64,000 nt of DNA from Xylanibacillus composti (GTDB lineage: Bacteria > Bacillota > Bacilli > Paenibacillales > K13): assembly GCF_018403685.1 (NCBI RefSeq), contig NZ_BOVK01000005.1, positions 1-64,000 of the forward strand, written 5' to 3'. The notes beneath the pieces are model-generated. The model searched no databases. It was not told the DNA's origin and worked only from the letters and a program-made list of their open reading frames with translations. Below are positions 1 through 8,612 of this stretch, one piece after another (the first letter of the stretch is position 1; each line of letters starts with the position of its first letter). A program made the position numbers and the translations under genes.

Positions 1-23
1 CCCATGCTGGGCGTACCATAACA

Positions 24-52
24 AGACGAGCCGACTATAAGCCGGCTCGTCT
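24..52 (-). terminator. Hairpin after the glycosyltransferase gene
   Basis: A 10-bp stem (AGACGAGCCG with CGGCTCGTCT) lies just past the stop codon of the leftmost minus-strand gene. The following minus-strand bases (TGTTATGG) are only modestly T-rich, so this is a weak rho-independent terminator. Confidence 0.5.
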
Positions 53-66
53 CGATGTATGGCATT

Positions 67-1272
67 TCATAAACGCAATCGCGCTTTCAGCGCGGCGATG
101 TCCTCCGCACGCATGACTGACATGCGGCTGACGTTGGCCAAATACGTATCGAACTGTTCGCCCAGCCTCTTATAGCGAAAGCTCTTTTTGGCCCGATCAT
201 AAGCGGCTTTCGCCAAGGCCTCGCGGAGCTCCGGCTGCTGATGCAGCTTCACAATGGATGCGGCGATCTCCTCGGGCGATTCCGGATCGACCAGCAACCC
301 CGTCTCCTCATGCAGCACCGCTTCGCCCACGCCGCCGGAATTGCCGGCGATCACGGCCTTGCGGCAGCTTGCCGCTTCGAGATAGACGATGCCGAAGCCC
401 TCCACATCGCCCTTATCCTCCAACAGCCGGCTCGTCATAATGAACTGATCGCACAGGTTGTAGTATTTCTTGGCTGCATCGTTGCCTTCCACATAACCGG
501 CGAAGATCACCCGGTCCTGCACGCCGCATTCGCGCGCCAGCTGCTCCAGCCGTCCCCGTTCCGGGCCGTCTCCCACGATCAGATAGACCAGGTTCGGTAT
601 ATGCTTGGCAGCCTCGGGCAAGGAACGAATAACCATATCATGTCCCTTGCGCCGCACGAGCCGTCCAACGGTCATCAGCACGTATTTCCCTTCGAGGCCA
701 TGCTTCGCGACAAGCGCCGGATCTTTCGCCTCCGGAACATAGATATCCTCCACTCCCGGATAAATCAACTGGATACGGTGCGGGTCAACCCCGTACTTCT
801 CCACTTCCTTACGGGTAAATTCGCTATTGGTCAAGATGCCGGTTGCCCTTCTCAGGATGATCTTCGTCAGGAAGCGCAGCCCGAAAATATGGCGGAACTC
901 CATCATATCTTTGCCGTGCGTGGAGATGACGTACTCCTTGCCGAACAGCAAGTTGAACAGCCACCCGATAAAGCCGATCAGAATGTATCCATATACCGTG
1001 ACCTCAATCTTCTCCCGGCGAATTGTGCGCCACGTGTACCAAAGCAAATTCAACCAGCTAGCCGGATTGACCTTCTCGTCCTTGAAGAACGGCCCCCGTA
1101 TAATTTTATAGCTTTGCGGCACCGCGTCGAATGCCGCATCCCCTTCATACCGCGGCGCCAATACCGTCATGTCCAGTTTGGAGCTGCGGCACAAATGATA
1201 GTAGTAGCTCTGCATGCCGCCAATTCCCGGCGGAAACACACCGGTGACAAGCAGCACCTTCTTCTTTTTCAC
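67..1272 (-). CDS. Glycosyltransferase family 4 (GT-B fold)
   Basis: Probable retaining sugar transferase acting at the cytoplasmic membrane on a lipid-linked or cell-surface glycan; donor and acceptor unknown. The 401-residue protein opens with a GT-B N-domain (KKVLLVTGVFPPGIGG) and carries the nucleotide-sugar C-domain with GRLVRRKGHD, VGDGPERG and the EX7E motif in EGFGIVYLEA. The open frame extends further upstream, but the start chosen is GTG at 1272: it overlaps the stop of the preceding gene as GTGA, follows a G-rich Shine-Dalgarno, and matches the family N-terminus. Translational coupling to the flippase-like gene suggests that both act on one glycolipid. The family is certain, the substrate is not. 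Confidence 0.9.
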   Translation of the reverse strand: MKKKKVLLVTGVFPPGIGGMQSYYYHLCRSSKLDMTVLAPRYEGDAAFDAVPQSYKIIRGPFFKDEKVNPASWLNLLWYTWRTIRREKIEVTVYGYILIGFIGWLFNLLFGKEYVISTHGKDMMEFRHIFGLRFLTKIILRRATGILTNSEFTRKEVEKYGVDPHRIQLIYPGVEDIYVPEAKDPALVAKHGLEGKYVLMTVGRLVRRKGHDMVIRSLPEAAKHIPNLVYLIVGDGPERGRLEQLARECGVQDRVIFAGYVEGNDAAKKYYNLCDQFIMTSRLLEDKGDVEGFGIVYLEAASCRKAVIAGNSGGVGEAVLHEETGLLVDPESPEEIAASIVKLHQQPELREALAKAAYDRAKKSFRYKRLGEQFDTYLANVSRMSVMRAEDIAALKARLRL

Positions 1273-2183
1273 TGATGCCCCCACCTTCTTCTCAAGTGAT
1301 ACGCGCCGTTCACGATCAAGAAAAACAGCACTTCGCTGATCACATTCCATATCCGTGCAATGATTGAAATTTGCGTGGCCAACGCCGCATCCTTGACGAC
1401 GAGACCGATCAAAAACACGATAATGCCTTCCCGTACCCCCAGCCCCCCAGGGAGCGGACTCATGAGCCCTATCAGCCATGCTGCCGCGAATGTGCCGGCT
1501 GCATAGAAGAAGCCGATATTATGGACGCCCATGCTGACAAGCAGCAGCCAGAACGCCCATCCCATAACCATATGACTGACGAGAAAGTAGAACAAATAAG
1601 TAAAAAAGCTTCTCCTCGTCAACGTCATCGGCACATGGCGAAATTTCTTGATAAACCGATGGACGCCTTTTTCCAGTATACCAGTTACCGGTTGATAATA
1701 GAAAAAAAACAGGGCCAAGCCGACAACGAACACCGCGAGCCAAGCAAAGCCGATCATCCCTGTCAGCTTTGCCAATATGACGGCGTAGACGGAAGCGGCC
1801 ATCACCAGCAAAATGTTCTCGTACAGCAGCGTGACTAGCTGTGTTTGCAGTGGAATGCCTTCCCTGCTTGTATAGTATATGCGTCCAAGATAATTCCAAA
1901 ACCCGCCCGGTATGTACTTGGCAAATTGCGAGTTGATATAGATCATCATGCCTTTGAACCACGGCATCGCCTTTCCGGAGTCATTCAGAATCTGCACCCA
2001 AATCCAGGCCTGCAGCATGAGAAAAGCGGTAAAGAGCAAAACCGAAACATAAAAATTTGTATTGGTATGTGTCAGGAAGTACAGCACTTCCGCAAATGGC
2101 AATTTGACGTGAACTAGCATAAAATAGAGCGCCGCAAATATCAGCAAGCTCTTGATCGAGATGATCGCTACTTTCTTCGTCAT
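1269..2183 (-). CDS. Flippase-like / lysylphosphatidylglycerol synthase TM-domain membrane protein
   Basis: A 304-residue polytopic membrane protein of the UPF0104 (LPG_synthase_TM) family, with about eight hydrophobic segments from residue 6 to 295 and the conserved MSPLPGGLGVREG motif near residue 240. Relatives are the membrane half of MprF and stand-alone proteins beside glycosyltransferases thought to move or present glycolipids. There is no lysyl-transferase domain. The start has GGAAGGAATTGC upstream. The 4-bp overlap with the following glycosyltransferase makes a two-gene operon likely. The glycolipid-export role is inferred from context. Confidence 0.85.
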   Translation of the reverse strand: MTKKVAIISIKSLLIFAALYFMLVHVKLPFAEVLYFLTHTNTNFYVSVLLFTAFLMLQAWIWVQILNDSGKAMPWFKGMMIYINSQFAKYIPGGFWNYLGRIYYTSREGIPLQTQLVTLLYENILLVMAASVYAVILAKLTGMIGFAWLAVFVVGLALFFFYYQPVTGILEKGVHRFIKKFRHVPMTLTRRSFFTYLFYFLVSHMVMGWAFWLLLVSMGVHNIGFFYAAGTFAAAWLIGLMSPLPGGLGVREGIIVFLIGLVVKDAALATQISIIARIWNVISEVLFFLIVNGAYHLRRRWGHQ

Positions 2184-2299
2184 GCAATTCCTTCCTTCCT
2201 TTCTCTGTCATTATACATCTTGCTCCGAAAAAAAATAGTCTGAATTTGCATGAATAGCGCGTGCCACAATTATCCAGTGGTCATTTTTTTATAAATCCC

Positions 2300-2329
2300 T
2301 AAAAAATTTCGACTTCCGCTTGCCGATAT
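2300..2329 (+). promoter_or_regulatory. Sigma-D (motility) type promoter of the chemoreceptor
   Basis: GCCGATAT at 2322-2329 is an exact match to the usual sigma-D minus-10 element. An A-rich minus-35 (TAAAAAA, 2300-2306) lies about 15 bp upstream. It sits 60 bp before the methyl-accepting protein start, as expected for a class III motility gene. Confidence 0.75.
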
Positions 2330-2389
2330 AATTGATATAGTTAGGCATGCTACATATACAGACAGTCACCATGAGAGGAGTCAGAGACA

Positions 2390-4531
2390 ATGCCTAAACC
2401 TACTGTAAACAAGAGAATTCAGGTGCTCAGCGCTATTTTTCGACCGGCAGTCATGATGATGGATCGGTTCAAGTACGCGCATAAGTTCATCCTTGTGTCC
2501 CTTGTATTTATGGTCCCGATTTGTTTGCTGTTTTATGTTTTTTTCGCTGAGAGAAACGCCTCGGTCCAACTGACCGAAAGAGAGAAGACCGGTGTCGCCT
2601 ATTCCATGGCGCTCAACGATGTGCTGCTGCAAGTCCAAGAGCATAGATCCTTGGCCAGTGTCCAGCTGCTGGGCATGGGTTCCTTCGAGGATGCGGCTGC
2701 ATCCAATCAAGAGGAACTGTCCGCAGCCATCCTTCGCGTTGATGAACTCTTCGCAGCTGACAGTCGATACCCGACTCTGAAAGAAGAGTGGCAGTCCCTT
2801 AAGGAAGAGTGGAACAGCATTAGTCAAACATATTCAAACTTGTCTCCTTCGGAAAGCAATGTGCTGCACTCCAATTGGACTGCCAGCTTGCTGGAATTCA
2901 ACAGGCTGGTTGCAGACCAGACGAATCTCAATCTTGACCCCGAAATAGCCAGTTCCTATCTGGTAGAAGCGTTGACGAGCACGGTTCCGCGACTCGCTGA
3001 AGATGTCAGCCTCTCCCAATCCTTGGCGACCGGGCTCATTGTCAGCAAGGAGATGACCGCGAGCGATGATGAGAAATTGATCACGCATATCAATAGCATT
3101 ACCGAAGGCATTCAGAACCTCCGCAGGGTCGAACAAGCCATTTATCGCGGAGAACCTGCTTTGGAAGCCGTGCTTAGTGAACCGATCACCGCATACATAG
3201 ATATCTCGGAACGCCTGGCTGAATACGTGAAGATTGTTCGCTCCAACCATATTCTGGACATGGACCCGACGACAGTCCTTGAGATGGAACTGCAATCGAC
3301 TGAGGCCAGACTGGCACTGAAAGGCGCGTTATCGCAAGAGTTGTATGCTATACTGGATCAACGCGTTACTGCAGACAAGGTAAGCGCCGGCCTCACGATC
3401 ACCATGATTGCTGTAGTATTCCTAGTAGCCGCTTATCTGTTCGTCGGCTTTTACTTTGCTGTTCGCCATGCCGTGTCCAAGCTTCGTGACGCTTCGACCG
3501 CGATCGCCAGCGGCGATCTGACCGTGCAGGCCAATCTGAAGGGCAAGGACGAGCTGAGCGAGGTAGGAACAGCCTTCGACAGCATGGTCGAAAAGTGGAG
3601 AGCGATTATACGGGAAAACCAACAAATGGCCAGCGATTTGGCGGAGTCGTCGAAACAGCTGCTTACAGCCAGTCAGCAGGCTGCCCAATCCTCCGATCAG
3701 ATCACCAACGAGATGGCGGAGGCCGCCAACATGGCCGAAACCCAGCTGTCCGGTGCTGAGCAAAGCACCCGCGCCATGCAGGAAATTGCGACCGGCATCA
3801 GCCGTATCGCCGAATCTTCCAGTTCTGTTGCCGAATCCTCCGCTGAAGCGACACAGCGGGCACAGGCAGGGAACGGCGCAATCGGAGAAGTATCCAGTCA
3901 AATGTCGAGCATCAGCGATACGATGGACAAGCTGGCAACTGTCGTGCAGGAAATGGGAGACAAATCAAGAAAAATCGAAGAAATTGTCGGCGTCATCTCT
4001 GAGATCTCTCAGCAAACGCAGCTTTTGTCGCTGAATGCCTCCATTGAGGCGGCCCGGGCCGGGGAACATGGACGCGGTTTCACCGTTGTCGCCGCCGAGG
4101 TCAAAAAGCTGGCCGAGCAATCCCGCTCGTCCACGTTCGAAATTGCCGATATTGTGCGGGATATTCTCATCACAGTCGACCACGCGGTCATGTCCATGAA
4201 GGACAGTGTGCAGGAAGTGGCCAAAGGCCGTCAGCTTGCCGGCGAAACAGGACAATCCTTCGCCAGCATTATGGCAGCGGTTGAGCATGTCAACATGCAG
4301 GTGCAGGAAATATCTGCAGCTGCCGAAGAAATATCAGCAGGTTCGGAGCAGGTTAGCGCTTCCTTAGACGAAATGCTGGACATCACCCGCAAGAATACCG
4401 ACATTACGCAGAACGTGTCGGCTGCTGCCGAAGAGCAGCTGGCTTCGAACGAAGAGATTTCGGCTTCCTCCGAATCGCTTCAGTCGATGGCTGCCCGGCT
4501 CCAGAAAGAGATGAACCAATTCAAGGTTTGA
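2390..4531 (+). CDS. Methyl-accepting chemotaxis protein
   Basis: A 713-residue transmembrane chemoreceptor that would signal to CheA/CheW and steer flagellar rotation. TM1 is about 33-52, followed by a helical extracellular sensor of roughly 280 residues; TM2 is about 336-356, then a HAMP domain, then the long antiparallel coiled coil with the conserved hairpin tip ([20 protein letters not shown], near residue 540). The sensor resembles four-helix-bundle ligand domains but its ligand cannot be read. A ribosome site (GAGAGGAGT) precedes ATG, and a sigma-D type promoter lies upstream. It is monocistronic and ends at a strong terminator. Confidence 0.95.
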   Translation: MPKPTVNKRIQVLSAIFRPAVMMMDRFKYAHKFILVSLVFMVPICLLFYVFFAERNASVQLTEREKTGVAYSMALNDVLLQVQEHRSLASVQLLGMGSFEDAAASNQEELSAAILRVDELFAADSRYPTLKEEWQSLKEEWNSISQTYSNLSPSESNVLHSNWTASLLEFNRLVADQTNLNLDPEIASSYLVEALTSTVPRLAEDVSLSQSLATGLIVSKEMTASDDEKLITHINSITEGIQNLRRVEQAIYRGEPALEAVLSEPITAYIDISERLAEYVKIVRSNHILDMDPTTVLEMELQSTEARLALKGALSQELYAILDQRVTADKVSAGLTITMIAVVFLVAAYLFVGFYFAVRHAVSKLRDASTAIASGDLTVQANLKGKDELSEVGTAFDSMVEKWRAIIRENQQMASDLAESSKQLLTASQQAAQSSDQITNEMAEAANMAETQLSGAEQSTRAMQEIATGISRIAESSSSVAESSAEATQRAQAGNGAIGEVSSQMSSISDTMDKLATVVQEMGDKSRKIEEIVGVISEISQQTQLLSLNASIEAARAGEHGRGFTVVAAEVKKLAEQSRSSTFEIADIVRDILITVDHAVMSMKDSVQEVAKGRQLAGETGQSFASIMAAVEHVNMQVQEISAAAEEISAGSEQVSASLDEMLDITRKNTDITQNVSAAAEEQLASNEEISASSESLQSMAARLQKEMNQFKV

Positions 4532-4550
4532 CCCGCGGCAGGTCGTTGTC

Positions 4551-4607
4551 ATCGCTCCTTCCGCAAGCGGATGCTGAAGCGCCGCTTGCGGAAGGGCGAT
4601 TTTTTTT
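4551..4607 (+). terminator. Strong rho-independent terminator after the chemoreceptor
   Basis: A stem of about 19 bp (arms 4551-4570 and 4582-4600, with CCTTCCGCAAGCGG opposite CCGCTTGCGGAAGG) is followed directly by eight T residues. Confidence 0.9.
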
Positions 4608-4635
4608 GTCCCTGACCCCAATTCGAGTGCAAAAA

Positions 4636-4673
4636 CGCGAAAAGGCTGTCCCAGAGAAAACGAAAGGGACAGC
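4636..4673 (-). terminator. Terminator of the phosphoglucomutase gene
   Basis: An 8-bp stem (GCTGTCCC and GGGACAGC, 4645-4652 and 4666-4673) lies downstream of the minus-strand pgcA stop, followed on that strand by CCTTTTCGCGTTTTT. Confidence 0.6.
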
Positions 4674-4735
4674 AGCTTGCTACGTCTATTCCAATCAACC
4701 AACCCGGCGGAGCGGGGAAAGATGGGCAGGATCAA

Positions 4736-6532
4736 CTATCTCTGGTTCTTGCGCCGCTTCCTCTGATGCTTGGCTTCCTCGAATACTTGCTCCAGCCACA
4801 ATTCGACCTGCTGGCAGAGAGATTGATGTTTGCGCTCGCAGCTTTCTCGAGTCTTGCCGGACACCCCGAAGTAAACTTTAAGCTTGGGCTCTGTTCCGGA
4901 AGGGCGCACGGCAACCCACGAACCGTCTTGCAGCACATACTTCATAACATCTGCACGCAGCATATGCAACGCTTCACTTCTCCCGTCTGCATAAGTGACA
5001 GTACTGCTCAAATAATCGTACACCTTGGCCGCGCCATTGTGCCTCCAATCAGGGACAGGCTGCTTGCGCAGCTGCCGCATAATTCGCTTCATGCGACTCG
5101 CGCCCTCCCGCCCTTTCCACACATAGGAAAACTGGCTTTCGCGGTGATAGCCGTGACGCGCATATAACTGCTCCAGCACTTCATCCAGCGTACGGCCCAG
5201 AGACTTGTGATACGCGGCCATCTCGCATACAAGCTGGCACGTCTGAATGCCGTCCCTGTCGCGGACGAAATCACCAGCCAAATAGCCGTGGCTTTCCTCG
5301 CAGCCGAAGAGGAAGGTTCGCGTCCCCTGCTGTTCGAAATCAGCTATCTTCTCTGCGATATACTTAAAACCGATCAGGGTTTCAACTGTTTCCACTCCAT
5401 ACTCGTCTGCAATGCGGCGGCCTAAGTCGGATGTCACAATGGACTTGATCCACGCGCCATTCTCCGGCAGGCTGTTGTGCCTATGCCTCTGCATCAGCAC
5501 ATAATCGAGAAGCAAGGCCCCCAATTGGTTGCCGGATAGCTGAAGGTAACTCCCGTTGTGCGTTCGTACAGCCACACCCGTTCGGTCAACATCGGGATCT
5601 GTACCCAAGATGAGGTCCGCATGGACTTGTTTGGCTGTGTCCGTCGCCAGCGACATAGCTTCCTCTTCCTCCGGGTTTGGTGCATCAACGGTCGGGAAGT
5701 AAGGGTCCGGCTTCTCTTGCGCTTCAACCTTGTACACATGCGTAAATCCGGCGCGTCCCAGCGCCTCCCTTACCGGAATGCCGCCGCAGCCATGCAGCGG
5801 TGTATACACGACGGACAGCACCTCTCCCATCCGCCTGGCTGACTCGGCATCCAAAACAAGCTCCTCAAGTCGGCGGTAGTAGCTCTCTTCCAGATCATCG
5901 CCAATGTATGTAAGGTAGCCTTTGCGCATGGCCTGCTGCAAGCGCATGGCCTCCACAAGCAGTTCGTCGTTCACTCTCTCCATGCTGCGCATCAGTGCTG
6001 CCGCAATTTTCGGCGTAATTTGTCCGCCATTCTCCCCGAATATCTTCAAGCCATTATATTCTGCCGGATTATGGCTGGCCGTAACCGCAACGCCGGCCGC
6101 GGCCTTCAATTCCCTTACCGCGAAGGATAGCATCGGCGTCGGACGCATCCGGTCAAACAAGTAAACGGGAATGCCGCCGCGCGCGAGCACGAGTGCCGTC
6201 TCCTCGGCAAAATGCGCGGAGAACATGCGATTATCGTAAGAAATGACGACTCCTTTTTTCATATACGCAAGCCCCTTGCGGCGTAAGTACAAGGCCAAGC
6301 CCATAGCCGCCCTGCGTATCGTATACGTATTGATGCGATTAATCCCCGCTCCGATTTCCCCCCGCAGCCCGCCGGTTCCGTATTCCAAATGTCTGTAAAA
6401 GCGGTCTTCCATTTCCTTCGGATCCTTGACTTGCTGCAGCTCATGCTTCCACGGCTCCATCAGGTCAAAGCGCATCCATCGCTCATAGCGCCCCCTGGCT
6501 ATAGCGCTTGTTGCTTCATAACTTGCCTGCAT
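4736..6532 (-). CDS. pgcA: Alpha-phosphoglucomutase / phosphomannomutase
   Basis: Interconverts hexose 1- and 6-phosphates, linking cellobiose-phosphorylase product (glucose 1-phosphate) to glycolysis and supplying UDP-glucose for wall and glycolipid synthesis. The 598-residue cytosolic protein has all signatures in order: GTGGLRGEIGAG near the N-terminus, the phosphoserine loop TASHNPAEYNGLK, the metal site GTDPDVDRTGVAV, the sugar-binding GCEESHGYLAGD and the phosphate-binding RPSGTEPKLKVY. Length is near that of Bacillus PgcA (about 580). ATG at 6532 is preferred over ATG at 6541 because GGAAAGGATGG then has normal spacing. A frameshifted small gene precedes it by 24 bp. Confidence 0.95.
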   Translation of the reverse strand: MQASYEATSAIARGRYERWMRFDLMEPWKHELQQVKDPKEMEDRFYRHLEYGTGGLRGEIGAGINRINTYTIRRAAMGLALYLRRKGLAYMKKGVVISYDNRMFSAHFAEETALVLARGGIPVYLFDRMRPTPMLSFAVRELKAAAGVAVTASHNPAEYNGLKIFGENGGQITPKIAAALMRSMERVNDELLVEAMRLQQAMRKGYLTYIGDDLEESYYRRLEELVLDAESARRMGEVLSVVYTPLHGCGGIPVREALGRAGFTHVYKVEAQEKPDPYFPTVDAPNPEEEEAMSLATDTAKQVHADLILGTDPDVDRTGVAVRTHNGSYLQLSGNQLGALLLDYVLMQRHRHNSLPENGAWIKSIVTSDLGRRIADEYGVETVETLIGFKYIAEKIADFEQQGTRTFLFGCEESHGYLAGDFVRDRDGIQTCQLVCEMAAYHKSLGRTLDEVLEQLYARHGYHRESQFSYVWKGREGASRMKRIMRQLRKQPVPDWRHNGAAKVYDYLSSTVTYADGRSEALHMLRADVMKYVLQDGSWVAVRPSGTEPKLKVYFGVSGKTRESCERKHQSLCQQVELWLEQVFEEAKHQRKRRKNQR

Positions 6533-6556
6533 ACCAACCATCCTTTCCAGTCTCTC

Positions 6557-6891
6557 TTACACCAGCTGGTCGAATGAACTGTCAGATTTGGCGTTTTCCA
6601 TGTACCTTCGATAGGTACGGACACCCAGCAAGTATGCATTCCCGGAAGCGGCTGCAAGCGAGCCATGATGAACAACATCCCGATCCCATGCCGGGGAAAG
6701 CGCTGACGTTGCACGACCTGTCGGGGCCCGTCTTTCCAGGATGCATTCTTCGCGTGCCGGGTTTCAAGCTCCATCGCATCATACTCCTGTTTTGCCGTCC
6801 GGCCAGAATCATGGGAGCGGCGCTCCTTCGCTGCCGCATAATCGGCAATATCCAGCATCGTGACTAGAGACAGCATTCTTTTTACGTCCAA
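6557..6891 (-). pseudogene. Frameshifted small gene upstream of pgcA
   Basis: A TTG at 6891 behind a strong ribosome site (AAGGGGGAGC, 6-bp gap) opens a coding-looking frame (starts LDVKRMLSLVTMLDIADYAA) of about 45 codons. The good coding signal then moves into the minus-one frame (from about 6763), which runs through GSLAAASGNAYLLGVRTYRR and stops with TAA at 6557, just before pgcA. In the first frame the ORF would continue absurdly into pgcA. Joined, the product would be about 110 residues with no family I recognise. It could be a recently inactivated gene, a programmed shift or a sequencing error. Confidence 0.4.
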
Positions 6892-7000
6892 CGTCTTGCT
6901 CCCCCTTCGTACAATGGTAACCAGCTTCCGTCAAATGAGACTTCTAAACGCGGTGAATTTCCATACATGTCTTTCTCGACATCATTCGGTTGAAGTCGAC

Positions 7001-7021
7001 TGTGATACATTCCGTATCACA
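7001..7021. promoter_or_regulatory. Palindromic operator site A
   Basis: A perfect inverted repeat, TGTGATAC-N5-GTATCACA. The core TGATAC-N5-GTATCA recurs near the XRE gene and near 8.5 kb. It lies 110 bp upstream of the TTG start of the frameshifted gene at 6891. Confidence 0.65.
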
Positions 7022-7047
7022 CGAGCCAAAAAAAAAATGTGCCTTGC

Positions 7048-7215
7048 TTATGCGGTACTGGGAACAGATCGAATAGATATCCGGACGTTCTCTGCTTCGC
7101 ATTCCAGACACTTGCCCAGTTTGGTGTGTACCCGATAGAAGCCGGTACGGAAAATTCGGGACCCCGGATGGGGCTTTCTGATTTGTCCGCATCTGCAGCA
7201 ATAAAAGTGTTCCAT
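7048..7215 (-). CDS. Small zinc-ribbon-like protein
   Basis: A 55-residue ORF starting MEHFYCCRCGQIRKP with two Cys pairs (CCRC near residue 6 and CLEC near residue 38), spaced as in small zinc ribbons, and a basic middle. The ATG at 7215 has GAGGGAG about 10 bp upstream; an ATG at 7221 is an alternative. The frame stays open further upstream without a ribosome site. No named family was recognised. A DNA- or RNA-binding or redox role is possible but unsupported. Confidence 0.5.
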   Translation of the reverse strand: MEHFYCCRCGQIRKPHPGSRIFRTGFYRVHTKLGKCLECEAENVRISIRSVPSTA

Positions 7216-7422
7216 CCTCATCTCACTCCCTCTGTTCATATCCACACCGCTCGCGGCTTTGGTTGAACGCAATAGCGCGACTCCTAGTTGCGCGGTACTC
7301 TTATCGTAGTATATAATGACAAATATGCAGAAGAAATGTTCGGTCAAAGCAAACGAGCTTCGTTCATGCGGTCAAGTCCGTACCCAGTCAAGATTCATAC
7401 GATTGACAATTTTCGCTTTTAA

Positions 7423-7476
7423 TCGATACGAACCGTAACGACAACCTACTGTTACTGTATGATACAAGTCGTATCG
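7423..7476. promoter_or_regulatory. Operator pair B over the XRE gene promoter
   Basis: Two copies of the palindrome lie upstream of the XRE gene: CGATAC-N5-GTAACG at 7424-7440 (one mismatch) and TGATAC-N5-GTATCG at 7460-7476. The second overlaps a TATGAT minus-10 element at 7458-7463, as expected for an autorepressor. The rest of the gene-free stretch 7216-7533 holds only this promoter and the ribosome site. Confidence 0.65.
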
Positions 7477-7533
7477 TGTCAAGCGTTTTTTTCTTTCATG
7501 CAGAATTTTCCCTTCCCAGGAGGAGGTCTTCCT

Positions 7534-7905
7534 ATGAACTATGGTCACCGTATTGCCCGGCTGAGGGGAGCCAGACATCTGACACAAGAAGAATTTGCCC
7601 GCAAGCTGGGAATTACCCGTGCCGCCTTGTCTCACTATGAAAACAATCGAAGAGAGCCGGATTACGAAACCATCGAAGCGATCGCCGAATATTTCCAGGT
7701 TTCTATTGATTATATTCTGGGACGTACGAATGATCCCCAAAGCAGGCTTGATTCCAACGTCCAATTGTTCCAGGACTCTTTGGAATTGGCTGACGAGCGC
7801 ATTCTCGAGCAGTTTGACTTGACGATTGATGGCAGAAAGCTGACTGTGGAGGAAGCGAAACGTTTCATCGCCTTTATTCGGGCTGAACGATCAATGAACG
7901 ATTAA
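7534..7905 (+). CDS. XRE-family transcriptional regulator
   Basis: A 123-residue cytosolic DNA-binding protein. Residues about 4-62 form a Cro/C1-type helix-turn-helix (LTQEEFARKLGITRAALSHY, then the usual YENNRREPDYETI and YILGR ending). Residues 65-123 are an acidic helical tail (LTVEEAKRFIAFIRAERS) likely used to dimerise. The start was set at ATG 7534 because AGGAGG sits directly upstream; the frame is open for 25 more codons. Palindromes over its promoter suggest autoregulation and matching sites at 7001 and 8494 suggest a local regulon. The signal is unknown. Confidence 0.9.
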   Translation: MNYGHRIARLRGARHLTQEEFARKLGITRAALSHYENNRREPDYETIEAIAEYFQVSIDYILGRTNDPQSRLDSNVQLFQDSLELADERILEQFDLTIDGRKLTVEEAKRFIAFIRAERSMND

Positions 7906-7921
7906 TGAGGTAGCAGCAAAT

Positions 7922-8164
7922 TCATAAGGTTGCGATGATTAGTTCTGCGGGGTCTGTTTGCCATTCTTTTTTGTCGGGAGCCGTGTGTGGTTCATCTTGT
8001 TCGCTGTTGCAGTATTCTTGGATTCGATCGCCAGCCAATTCTTGGGCGATTCCCGGATCTGCATGTTTTGTCACGTATATATCAAACGCATCACGTTTTA
8101 TGCCCATCTGCTGCATGATCTCATGGATGTCCACAATTATTTTTTGGTTTCCCACGACAATCAT
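7922..8164 (-). CDS. Uncharacterised small protein, convergent with the XRE gene
   Basis: An 80-residue predicted cytosolic protein beginning MIVVGNQKIIVDIHEIMQQM with an acidic C-terminal half and no transmembrane segment. It ends 17 bp from the XRE stop on the opposite strand. ATG 8164 is favoured over GTG 8170 because GGATGG then has proper spacing. A TATAAT element on the minus strand at 8215-8210 is placed to drive it. The amino-acid composition looks genuine but no family was recognised. Confidence 0.55.
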   Translation of the reverse strand: MIVVGNQKIIVDIHEIMQQMGIKRDAFDIYVTKHADPGIAQELAGDRIQEYCNSEQDEPHTAPDKKEWQTDPAELIIATL

Positions 8165-8469
8165 CCTCACCCATCCATTTGAATTCGTTTATATTTTTAG
8201 CATGTTTCCATTATATAGCCGATCCATTAAAAATCATGTCGAAATCCGTTGGTGTATTTTATATTCTTTTGTCGATGTCACAGCTCGCGGATAGCAAGGA
8301 TTTGCGCCTGTCTGCGCCCATATTTTCAACCTTCTGATAATTTCTGCGCAGCTTCGGGACATGCAATCGGCTGTCCATCATACACCCCACAATTTGTTCT
8401 GTTGCGATCATGATGTTGAGCATGCCCTAACAAATGAAAAGCATGCTTCGGGCGGCCGGCTTTCGCCCA

Positions 8470-8550
8470 TTGCCCTATTCACATATTCAGGATATGATAC
8501 GTTATGTATCATGTCAAGGGATTTTTCACATAGTTCATACAATTTGTATC
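8470..8550 (+). promoter_or_regulatory. Promoter overlapped by operator C, with a second half-matching site D
   Basis: TTGCCC (8470-8475), a 17-bp spacer and TATGAT (8493-8498) form a plus-strand promoter. The palindrome ATGATAC-N5-GTATCAT (8494-8512) covers its minus-10 and start. A weaker copy, CATAC-N5-GTATC, is at 8536-8550. No protein gene follows on this strand. The stretch 8216-8469 shows nothing else I can name. Confidence 0.55.
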
Positions 8551-8561
8551 GGAAATGACGA

Positions 8562-8593
8562 AAAAGAACAGGCCCTGCATCTTGTGCCTGTTC
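8562..8593 (-). terminator. Terminator of the DUF2062 gene
   Basis: The minus strand reads GAACAGGC, a 12-base loop, GCCTGTTC and then five T residues, just after the stop at 8613. Confidence 0.85.
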
Positions 8594-8612
8594 CCAGTTG
8601 ATTCATGCTCGT

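Noticed and set aside
241-1275. 344-codon plus-strand ORF over the glycosyltransferase gene
   Set aside because: Exact shadow of the recognised minus-strand family gene, no ribosome site and unlikely composition.
7001-7021. Palindrome at 7001 as a terminator
   Set aside because: The T run lies on the wrong side for the minus-strand gene and the sequence recurs at promoters.
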